From JAXDLK01 sp034666665 (GTDB lineage: Bacteria > Desulfobacterota > Binatia > JACPRU01): a DNA stretch of 12,077 bases. Below, piece after piece: positions 1 through 6,379 of the stretch. Position 1 is the stretch's first letter, and the number at the start of each line of letters is the position of its first letter. The position numbers were made by a program, and so were the translations under genes. The notes beneath the pieces were generated by a model. It saw nothing but the letters and a program-made list of their open reading frames with translations. It was not told the origin of the DNA and did no database searches. Location of the stretch: positions 1-12,077 of the forward strand of contig JAXDLK010000367.1 in assembly GCA_034666665.1 (NCBI GenBank), given 5' to 3'.

Positions 1-781
1 CGAGGCAGACGATCGAGACTTGCGCCCCGAGATGGTCCGACCGCGTCAGGAGTCCGATCATCGCGGCGAGGAATCCCTGACGGTTCGTGGGATCGAACGG
101 CCAGAGGATCGCCGCTGCCGCGAGAGCCGCGGCGACGAGGTGCCAGGCCGCGAGACCGAGGTACAGCGGGCCTCCCGTCGCCGCCGTTCGCCGGCGATCG
201 AGACAGACGAGGGCGAGGATCACGCCGAAGAAGAGCATCGACTCGTAACAGAGCAGCAGCGGAGCCGAGAGGGCGACCAGGAGGCGCGTCCGGCCGGTTG
301 AGCGCTCGTCGCCAAACAGCAGAAGAAAGAGGATCGCCCAGTAGAACGCCGCGACGAGATGGCTTTCCGCGACCAGGAACGCCGCGCCGTTCATGGTGCC
401 GGCGATGAGGCCGATCACGGGGAAAAGCCGGTCGAGCGGCGACCGCGACAGTCGGAGGCAAATCCACACCGGCAGCAGAACGGCCAGCCAGAGGCTGATG
501 CCGTAGATTTTCGACAGGGCCCGAAGGGAGTGGACGCCGAGGTGGATGGCGACCAGAACCGGCGTCTGCGTCACCAGGTAGTCGCCGATGCGAGACTGGA
601 AGAACTGCGTGGGCCAGTCGCCGATCCAGTAGGCGTAGCGTCGGGTCGCTGCCAGATTGAGAAGATACCAGGACCCGTCGCCGAAGAGGTGCAAGTCGCT
701 GGAAACCGCGACCAGTGCCGAGAGTACGACCGAGACGCCCGCCGCCAGGAGAAACGCGTCACCGCAGAGCCGTCGCGACAT
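1..781 (-). CDS. Polytopic inner-membrane protein, possibly GT-C-like (3' end outside window)
   Basis: Reading the minus strand from the ATG at 781 gives 260 open residues to the left edge with no stop, so the C-terminus lies outside the window. The protein is strongly hydrophobic. A membrane segment at about 10-28 is followed by a likely periplasmic stretch with acidic and aromatic residues (HLFGDGSWYLLN, 31-42). Further segments lie near 94-110, 120-137, 141-157, 167-193 and 205-227. An acidic, aromatic first loop after the first helix is typical of GT-C lipid-linked-sugar glycosyltransferases, but no diagnostic GT39 or O-antigen ligase motif is visible, so the enzyme class is only a guess. 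The start is preceded by a weak GAGAAG ribosome site. The ORF at 789-1019 ends 7 nt upstream, and the wzm operon runs divergently. Alternative roles are a polymerase/ligase-like protein or an envelope protein of unknown function. The coding call is firm, the function is not. Confidence 0.82.
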   Translation of the reverse strand, partial: MSRRLCGDAFLLAAGVSVVLSALVAVSSDLHLFGDGSWYLLNLAATRRYAYWIGDWPTQFFQSRIGDYLVTQTPVLVAIHLGVHSLRALSKIYGISLWLAVLLPVWICLRLSRSPLDRLFPVIGLIAGTMNGAAFLVAESHLVAAFYWAILFLLLFGDERSTGRTRLLVALSAPLLLCYESMLFFGVILALVCLDRRRTAATGGPLYLGLAAWHLVAAALAAAAILWPFDPTNRQGFLAAMIGLLTRSDHLGAQVSIVCL

Positions 782-788
782 CCGCTTC

Positions 789-1019
789 TCAGGCCGGACG
801 GAACCGTCGCTCGGTGAACGATCTCGGGTCGAGCCGCGGGCAGCCGTGACGGAAGAAGCCGTTCTTGCCGTCCGCAGAAGGAACGCGGCAAGCGAACCGG
901 ACCGCGCGTTCGGGAGCGCGCACTCGACCGAGCCGGCGAACGGCTTCATCGGCCAACTTTGTCAATTCCCACCCGGAGCGGTAAAGGATCTCTTCACGAT
1001 CGGTCACGAGGCGAATCAT
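789..1019 (-). CDS. Doubtful 76-residue hypothetical ORF
   Basis: A minus-strand ORF runs from the ATG at 1019 to TGA at 789-791, only 7 nt before the start of the membrane-protein gene, as expected for coupled genes. It begins MIRLVTDREEILYRSGWE and continues as a soluble, Arg-rich sequence with no family I recognise. Third codon positions are mostly G or C, which fits coding in this genome but is also common in shadows. Against it, its ATG shares the palindrome CATG with the wzm start on the other strand. If it were real, its promoter would lie inside wzm and the wzm promoter inside it. A shorter form from the GTG at about 1007 is possible. It may equally be noncoding leader sequence between two divergent operons. 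Confidence 0.33.
   Translation of the reverse strand: MIRLVTDREEILYRSGWELTKLADEAVRRLGRVRAPERAVRFACRVPSADGKNGFFRHGCPRLDPRSFTERRFRPA
959..987 (+). promoter_or_regulatory. Candidate sigma70-type promoter for the wzm operon
   Basis: TTGTCA at 959-964 (five of six matches to TTGACA) is followed after exactly 17 nt by TAAAGG at 982-987, a weak three-of-six match to TATAAT. This is the most A+T-rich patch upstream of wzm and would give a short leader of about 25 nt. It was found by eye, so confidence is low. Confidence 0.25.
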
Positions 1020-1020
1020 G
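1008..1020 (+). promoter_or_regulatory. Ribosome binding site that fixes the wzm start
   Basis: GAGG at 1008-1011 lies 6 nt before the ATG at 1018. The next in-frame ATG at 1030 is preceded by CCCCCGGCA and has no Shine-Dalgarno-like sequence, so 1018 is the preferred start. The same four bases CATG (1017-1020) also hold the ATG of the doubtful minus-strand ORF. Confidence 0.5.
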
Positions 1021-1866
1021 CCCCCGGCAATGTCGAGGACGAGTGGAACGCGACCGGTCGCCGGCGCCGAGTGGCGGGAATCGGTGCGTGGCCTCGTCCG
1101 TCATCGTGATCTCCTCTGGCAGATGGTCGCGACGGATCTCCGGGGACGCTACGTCGGCTCGGCTCTCGGCCTCTTCTGGTCGGTCCTTCATCCACTGGTG
1201 CTGATCACGATCTACACGTTGGTCTTCTCGCGGGTGATGAGGGCGCGACTGCCGGGTGCGTCGGGCACCTACGACTACAGTGTCTATCTGTGTGCGGGAC
1301 TGCTGCCGTGGACCGCCTTTCAGGAGATCGTCACGCGCTCGACGACCGTATTCTTCGAGCACGCGGATCTGGTGAAGCAAGTCGCATTTCCGAAGACGAT
1401 CTTGCACGGCGCGGTCGTCGGCGCCGCGGCCGTGAACCTCGCGATCATGCTGCTCGTGCTCCTCGGATTCCTGCTGCTGATCGACTACCCCGTCCGCTGG
1501 CCGCTCGTCCTCTGGCCGCTCTTCATCGTCCTGCAGCTCGCCTTCGCCGCGGGCCTCGGCCTCGGCGCCTCGGTGCTGAACGTGTTCTTCCGCGACACGG
1601 CGCAGATCGTCGGCGTCCTCTTTCAGTTCTGGTTCTGGCTGACGCCGCTCGTCTATCCGGCGGCGGTCGTGCCGGAGTGGTTCTCGCGCTGGCTCGTGTT
1701 GAACCCGCTCTACCACTTCACGCGCATCCACCAGGATCTCCTCCTGTCCGGGCGCTTGCCCGGGCTCGGTGAGACCGTCGCGCTCTCGGCGCTCGCGGTC
1801 GTCGCGCTGAGCGCCGGCCTGATCGCCTTCGAACGGCTGAAGCGGCGGATCCCGGACGAGCTCTGA
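1018..1866 (+). CDS. wzm: Polysaccharide ABC exporter permease (Wzm / ABC-2 type)
   Basis: This 282-residue protein has the usual length and order of the ABC-2 permeases that carry O-antigen or capsule glycans across the inner membrane. A cytoplasmic amphipathic N-terminus (RHRDLLWQMVATDLRGRY, about 28-45) leads into the family motif GSALGLFWSVLHPL (47-60). Hydrophobic segments follow near 53-71, 88-104, 131-156, 160-185, 195-214 and 254-271. The late motif NVFFRDTAQIVG (188-199), the FWFWLTPLVYP helix (204-214) and LNPLYHF (228-234) are all characteristic of Wzm/KpsM/TagG-type permeases. The partner ATPase is encoded three genes downstream (6363-8027). The stop overlaps the next ATG (TGATG at 1864-1868), indicating translational coupling to the methyltransferase gene. 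The glycan carried cannot be read from the permease. Confidence 0.95.
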   Translation: MPPAMSRTSGTRPVAGAEWRESVRGLVRHRDLLWQMVATDLRGRYVGSALGLFWSVLHPLVLITIYTLVFSRVMRARLPGASGTYDYSVYLCAGLLPWTAFQEIVTRSTTVFFEHADLVKQVAFPKTILHGAVVGAAAVNLAIMLLVLLGFLLLIDYPVRWPLVLWPLFIVLQLAFAAGLGLGASVLNVFFRDTAQIVGVLFQFWFWLTPLVYPAAVVPEWFSRWLVLNPLYHFTRIHQDLLLSGRLPGLGETVALSALAVVALSAGLIAFERLKRRIPDEL

Positions 1867-3182
1867 TGGCCGACGGCGACGACATCGACGTCGAGCGCGT
1901 GATGTCCGAGATCCGCGAGCGGGTGAGGAGCCGGAGGAGCGCCGTCGCAGAAACCATTCCGAGCGCGGCACGGACCGGCGGGGATGGCGTGGCGGCGGAC
2001 GTCGCGTCGCTCGAGATGAACGCCAACGTGTACGACCTCGCGTTCCGCTCCCACCGGCCGCTGCTCGGGCGATTCCTCGTGCGCGCGTTCGAATTCTTCC
2101 GGCGGCTGTTGACGCCGGTGCTGACGCGGCAGAGCGCCTACAACGCCGCGAACGCGCGCATTCTGGCAGCGTTCCGCGCGGCCGGCCGCGAGGATCGGCA
2201 GGCGCTCGAAGCCACGCGAACGGACGTGCAAACGCTCGCGGCGCGGATCGCAGCGCTCGAGGGCACCTACGAAGAGCTCCGAGCGCTCGCCGCCAGGGAA
2301 CGGCAGGCGCTGCGAGGCGAGGCCGACGAAGCGCGCGGAATCCACGTGCAGCTTCGGGACGCGACGCAGGAGCTGCGGCGATGGCAGACGCAGGCGCGCG
2401 AGGTGCTGCAGGCGGCGGACGACGTGCGCGTCGCGCTTCCCGCGGTTCCTGCAGCGGTCCTGGTTTCCCCTCGACCCGCCGACGCCGCGCTCGACACGCT
2501 GGCGTTCGAGGAGCGCTTCCGCGGCTCCGAGCAAGACGTCAAGGAGCGACAGCGTGGCTACGTCGAGTACTTTCGCGGCGCCGAGAACGTTCTCGATCTC
2601 GGCTGCGGCCGCGGCGAGTTTCTCGAGCTCCTGCGCGAGGCGGCGATCGGAGCGCGCGGCATCGACCTCCATCCGGCGGCCGTGGCGCACTGCCGCGGGA
2701 AAGGACTGGACGTCGAGCGCCGCGATGCCCTCGACCACCTCGCGGCGCTGCCGGATGATTCGCTCGGCGGGATCTTCGCCGCGCAGGTCATCGAGCACCT
2801 CGAGCCGAGCCGCGTGATCGATCTCGTCGCGCTGGCGCACCGGAAGCTCCGGCCGGGCGCGGCGCTGCTCCTCGAGACGCCGAACCCGGAATGTCTCGCG
2901 ATTTTCGCGCGGAGCTTCTTCGTCGATTTCTCCCACGTGCGGCCGCTTCATCCCGCGGCCATGCAGTTCCTCCTCGAGTCCAGAGGGTTCGCCAGCGTCG
3001 ACGTCGAGCTCTCCGCCCCGGTCGAGGAGGGCGTCTCCGTCGCCGCTCTCGGCGGGGACGACGGATCCACGCCGGCGGAGCTCCGCCGCGCGGTCGCGAG
3101 CCTGGTTCGACTCGTCTACGGCCATCAAGACTATGCCGTCGTCGGACGAAAGCCGATCTCCGGGGCGGCATCCACGCCTTGA
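1866..3182 (+). CDS. Coiled-coil class I SAM-dependent methyltransferase of the glycan locus
   Basis: A 438-residue protein in three parts. Residues 5-25 form a charged helix (DIDVERVMSEIRERVRSRR). Residues about 55-105 are a conserved-looking region with a short amphipathic patch (LLGRFLVRAFEFFRRLL, 66-82). Residues 105-185 are rich in Ala, Glu, Arg and Gln and look like a coiled coil. From 215 a Rossmann methyltransferase begins: motif I VLDLGCGRGEF (242-252), acidic residue D267 at the end of strand 2 for the SAM ribose, D287 in RRDALD, motif IV-like AAQVIEHLEP (305-314), and ETPNPE (337-342). The FFVDFSHVRPLHP segment (351-363) is typical of polysaccharide-cluster methyltransferases. It probably methylates a sugar of the exported glycan, possibly as the chain-end cap. 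That role is inferred from position between wzm and wzt and by analogy to WbdD; no kinase domain is present here. The ATG overlaps the wzm stop, and its own TGA overlaps the next start. Confidence 0.9.
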   Translation: MADGDDIDVERVMSEIRERVRSRRSAVAETIPSAARTGGDGVAADVASLEMNANVYDLAFRSHRPLLGRFLVRAFEFFRRLLTPVLTRQSAYNAANARILAAFRAAGREDRQALEATRTDVQTLAARIAALEGTYEELRALAARERQALRGEADEARGIHVQLRDATQELRRWQTQAREVLQAADDVRVALPAVPAAVLVSPRPADAALDTLAFEERFRGSEQDVKERQRGYVEYFRGAENVLDLGCGRGEFLELLREAAIGARGIDLHPAAVAHCRGKGLDVERRDALDHLAALPDDSLGGIFAAQVIEHLEPSRVIDLVALAHRKLRPGAALLLETPNPECLAIFARSFFVDFSHVRPLHPAAMQFLLESRGFASVDVELSAPVEEGVSVAALGGDDGSTPAELRRAVASLVRLVYGHQDYAVVGRKPISGAASTP

Positions 3183-6100
3183 GGATCGCCGTCGTCGCGC
3201 CGCGGATGAGCTCGGGGGAGACGGGCGGCGCCGAGCGCCTGTACGGCGGGCTCGTGGGGGCCCTCCGTGAAGCGGGCCACGCCGCCGATGCTCATGAGGT
3301 TCCGATCGACGAGTCGAGCTTCGACGGCGTCCTCGAAGGCTATCTCGCCTGCTACGACCTCGATCTCCGCGACTGCGATCTCGTCATCTCGACGAAGGCG
3401 CCGTCGTACATGGTGCGGCATCCCCGTCACGTCTCCTACCTGCTGCACACGATTCGCGTATTCTACGACCGGTTCGAAAGCGAGTACGGACGAGGCACGC
3501 GCGAGCAGCACGCGCAGCGGCGGCGGATCCACGCCCTCGACCGCCACGGGCTGCATCCCGAACGCATCCTGGCGCACTTCACCAACGGCCGGACCGTGTA
3601 CGACCGGCTTCGTGAGGCGGCGGACTTCTGGAAGGGCGTGCCGTTCCGTGCGCTCTACCATCCGCCGACGATTGGCGACTTCGCCCCGCCGCGACGCGGC
3701 GAGTACGTGCTCGCCGCGGGCCGGCTCCATCCGTGGAAGCGTTTCGACCTCCTGATCGCGGCCTTCCGGATGCTCCGCCGGGAGGTTCCGCTGAAGATCG
3801 CCGGCGACGGTCCGGATGCAGCCCGTCTCCGGGCGCTCGCCGCCGGGGATCCCCGCGTCGAGTTCCTCGGCCGGGTCTCCGATCGCGAGCTGGTCGAGCT
3901 CTATTCCGGCGCTCTCGTCGTGCCGTTCCTGCCGGTGAATGAGGACTACGGGCTCGTCACGATCGAGGCGTTTCGCGCGCGAAAGCCGGTCCTCACCTGC
4001 ACCGATTCGGGGGAGCCCGCCGCCATCGTGCGTAACGGCGAGACCGGATTCGTCGTGCCGCCGGAGCCGGCGGCGATTGCTGCCCGCCTGGACGAGCTGA
4101 TCCGGCAGCCCGAACGAGCGGCGGAAATGGGGGAGAGAGGGCACGCGAGCGTCGCGCCCATCACCTGGGAATCCGTGACGTCGAGCCTGCTGTCCGGCGT
4201 GGCGGAGGCGCCTACGCGCTCGCGACCGGCGGCGGGCACCGCGCGCACGCCCTTGAAGCTCCTGGTGACGGACAACCAGCCGATCGATCCGCCGACCGGC
4301 GGCGGTCGCCTTCGCCTGCTCGGGCTCTACGGAACGCTCCGCGAGGAGATCGAAGCGACGTACGTCGGCAGCTTCGACTGGCGGGGCCCCTCCCGTCGCG
4401 ACCTGAGACTGACGGACGTTCTCCGGGAGATCGACGTGCCTCTCAGCGACGAGCACTTCTCGCTGGCCGAATCCCTCGGCCGGCTGCTGCCGGGCAAGAC
4501 GATCATCGACGTGACGATGCCGTGGCTCGCGTGGAGCTCGCGCGAGCTGGTTTCGACGGTGCAAGGTGAGGCGGCGGCCGCCGACGTCGTCGTCTTCTCT
4601 CACCCGTGGATGTACGAGTGCGCCGCGGAAACGCTGCGCGGCCGCGGCAAGCGTGTCGTCTACGACGCGCACAACTGCGAGGCGACACTTCGCGCGGCGC
4701 TGCTCGGGACGAGCGGCTTCGGCGGCGCGCTCGCCGCCGGCGCGCGCTCGCTCGAGGGTCGACTCTGCCGTGAGTGCGACCTCGTCCTCGCCTGCTCCGA
4801 AGAGGACCGCGACGCCTTCGTCGAGCTCTATGGCATCCCGCGAGACAAGATCGCCGTGTTTCCGAACGGTGTCGACGTGCGCGCGATCCGTCCGGCGGCG
4901 GCCCCCGAACGCGAGTGGGCGAGGCGGGAGCTCGCCGTCGATTCCCTGGTCGCGGTGTTCATCGGCAGCGCCTACGCTCCGAACGCCGAGGCGGTGCGTG
5001 CGATCGTCGGTAGCTTCGCGCCGCGCTGTCCGGCGGTGACCTTCCTGGTCGCCGGCGGAGCTGCCGAGCTGGAGAGACGCACGACCGTCCCCGCGAACGT
5101 TCGGCTGCTCGGTGTCGTGACCGAGGAGGAACGGAGGCAGGTGTATGCGGCCGCCGATCTCGCGCTCTGCCCGATGCTCACGGGCTCCGGGATCAACATC
5201 AAGCTGCTCGATTTCATGGCCGCCGGCCTTCCGGTGATCACGACCGCCGTGGGTGCGCGCGGTGTCGCCGCCGAGCTCGACGGCGAGCCCTGCTTCGTGA
5301 TCGACGACCTCGAGCGGTTTCCCTCCTGGATCGAGCGCCTCGGTCGTTCCCCCGCGGTCCGCGCCCGCCTCGGTGCCGCCGCCCGTGCGCTCGCGGTGCG
5401 CCAGCACGACTGGCAGCGCATCTCGAGACGCCTCGGCGACGTTCTCCTCGACCTCGCAGACCCACGATCCGAGCGCTCTTCGCGACCGTTCTTCTCGGTC
5501 GTCGTCGCGACGTACGAGCGGCCGGAGTCGCTCCGCAGGCTGCTCGGTTGCCTCGCGCGGCAGACGTTCGGAAGCTTCGAGGTCGTCATCGTCGATCAGT
5601 CCGCGGAGCCTTTCGACCTCGGCGGCATCGCCTTCGACGTGCCGGTCCGTTACCGCCGTCACCCGGAGCCCGGGGCGGTGCGCGCAAGAAACCTAGGCGT
5701 CCGCGAAGCCCGGGGCCGGGTGATCGCCTTCACCGATGACGACTGCGAGCCGGCCCCGGACTGGTTGGCACGCGCTCACGGGTGGTTTCGCGATGCTCGG
5801 GTCGCCGGCCTCGAGGGACGCATCGACAGCGACCAGACGGACGAGGTCCGCTACCGCGTCGTCACCAACGTCGGCTTCGAGGGCTTCGGGTTCATGACCG
5901 CGAACCTGTTCCTGCGCCGGGACGTCTTCGAGGACCTCGGCGGTTTCGACGAGCGTTTCGACGCGCCGCATTTCCGCGAGGACACGGACCTCGCCTGGCG
6001 CGCGCTTTCCCACGGGACGATCCCGTTCGCGCGAGACGTGCGTGTGTTGCACCCGGCTCATCCGCGGGTGAGCGTGCGCGAATCGAGCGCCGAGCGCTCG

Positions 6101-6379
6101 AGCTTCTTCGTTCACGACGCGCTGCTCTTTCACAAGCACCCCGACCGTTACCTGGATCTCCTGCGGAGGGAGGGGCACGGGAAGAGAGGCGAGTTCTGGG
6201 CAGAGTTCGCGAAGGGGATCCTCCGCCATCGCACGGCGGGGCCGATCGAGAAGCTCGCCGCGTTCACGACCCCGGACGCGCTGCGTGCGCTGGCGGATGC
6301 GCGTGGCCAGCTCGAGAACCAAGGCGAAGCTCCGGTCACCGGCGCCCGTCCCGGCGAGAGCGATGATCCGCGTCCATGA
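3179..6379 (+). CDS. Three-module glycosyltransferase (GT4-GT4-GT2 fusion)
   Basis: A single 1066-residue frame carries three transferase modules. Module 1 (about 1-340) is GT-B family 4, with MRIAVVAPR and a GGAER donor loop (16-20) at the start, AAGRLHPWKRFDLL (179-192), GDGPDA (209-214) and the EX7E pair E255/E263. Module 2 (about 358-760) is also GT4-like, with VVYDAHNCE (493-501), FPNGVDV (561-567), FIGSAYAPNAEA (594-605) and GSGINIKLLDFMAAGLPV (669-686), where the EX7E positions are S670 and D678. Module 3 (about 771-1045) is GT-A family 2: FSVVVATYERPESL (772-785), a DXD-type FTDDDCEP (851-858), and the acidic EDTDLAWR (934-941). Together they could add three sugars of a repeat unit in the cytoplasm. 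The start is taken as the TTG at 3179, sharing TTGA with the previous stop, because LRIAVVAPR matches the usual GT4 N-terminus; ATG 3206 would remove the first beta strand. The frame is open upstream to 2891, but that part lies inside the methyltransferase and is a shadow. Linkers near 341-358 and 761-770 are Pro/Arg rich. Confidence 0.92.
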   Translation: MRIAVVAPRMSSGETGGAERLYGGLVGALREAGHAADAHEVPIDESSFDGVLEGYLACYDLDLRDCDLVISTKAPSYMVRHPRHVSYLLHTIRVFYDRFESEYGRGTREQHAQRRRIHALDRHGLHPERILAHFTNGRTVYDRLREAADFWKGVPFRALYHPPTIGDFAPPRRGEYVLAAGRLHPWKRFDLLIAAFRMLRREVPLKIAGDGPDAARLRALAAGDPRVEFLGRVSDRELVELYSGALVVPFLPVNEDYGLVTIEAFRARKPVLTCTDSGEPAAIVRNGETGFVVPPEPAAIAARLDELIRQPERAAEMGERGHASVAPITWESVTSSLLSGVAEAPTRSRPAAGTARTPLKLLVTDNQPIDPPTGGGRLRLLGLYGTLREEIEATYVGSFDWRGPSRRDLRLTDVLREIDVPLSDEHFSLAESLGRLLPGKTIIDVTMPWLAWSSRELVSTVQGEAAAADVVVFSHPWMYECAAETLRGRGKRVVYDAHNCEATLRAALLGTSGFGGALAAGARSLEGRLCRECDLVLACSEEDRDAFVELYGIPRDKIAVFPNGVDVRAIRPAAAPEREWARRELAVDSLVAVFIGSAYAPNAEAVRAIVGSFAPRCPAVTFLVAGGAAELERRTTVPANVRLLGVVTEEERRQVYAAADLALCPMLTGSGINIKLLDFMAAGLPVITTAVGARGVAAELDGEPCFVIDDLERFPSWIERLGRSPAVRARLGAAARALAVRQHDWQRISRRLGDVLLDLADPRSERSSRPFFSVVVATYERPESLRRLLGCLARQTFGSFEVVIVDQSAEPFDLGGIAFDVPVRYRRHPEPGAVRARNLGVREARGRVIAFTDDDCEPAPDWLARAHGWFRDARVAGLEGRIDSDQTDEVRYRVVTNVGFEGFGFMTANLFLRRDVFEDLGGFDERFDAPHFREDTDLAWRALSHGTIPFARDVRVLHPAHPRVSVRESSAERSSFFVHDALLFHKHPDRYLDLLRREGHGKRGEFWAEFAKGILRHRTAGPIEKLAAFTTPDALRALADARGQLENQGEAPVTGARPGESDDPRP

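Noticed and set aside
20..817. Plus-strand ORFs in the left 800 bp
   Set aside because: Their Arg/Glu-rich translations are antisense to a clearly hydrophobic minus-strand membrane protein.
937..965. TTGACA on the minus strand (965-960) as a promoter for the left genes
   Set aside because: At 17-nt spacing the -10 position reads CGTTCG, with no A+T-rich alternative nearby.
2891..3178. Upstream extension of the glycosyltransferase fusion to an ATG at 2891
   Set aside because: These 96 codons lie inside the methyltransferase fold region in another frame and translate to Arg-rich sequence. The GT4 N-terminus begins at the TTG at 3179.
5164..5226. Missing EX7E (S670/D678) in the second GT4 module as a sign of inactivation
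   Set aside because: A GSG-xxx-K pattern replaces it in a common GT4 subgroup, so this is probably normal variation, not decay.
3131..5662. Very long minus-strand open frame (843 codons) opposite the triple glycosyltransferase
   Set aside because: Its translation is Arg/Asp/Glu/His-rich low complexity with no family motif. Such frames arise opposite high-GC genes, and the plus strand carries clear catalytic motifs throughout.
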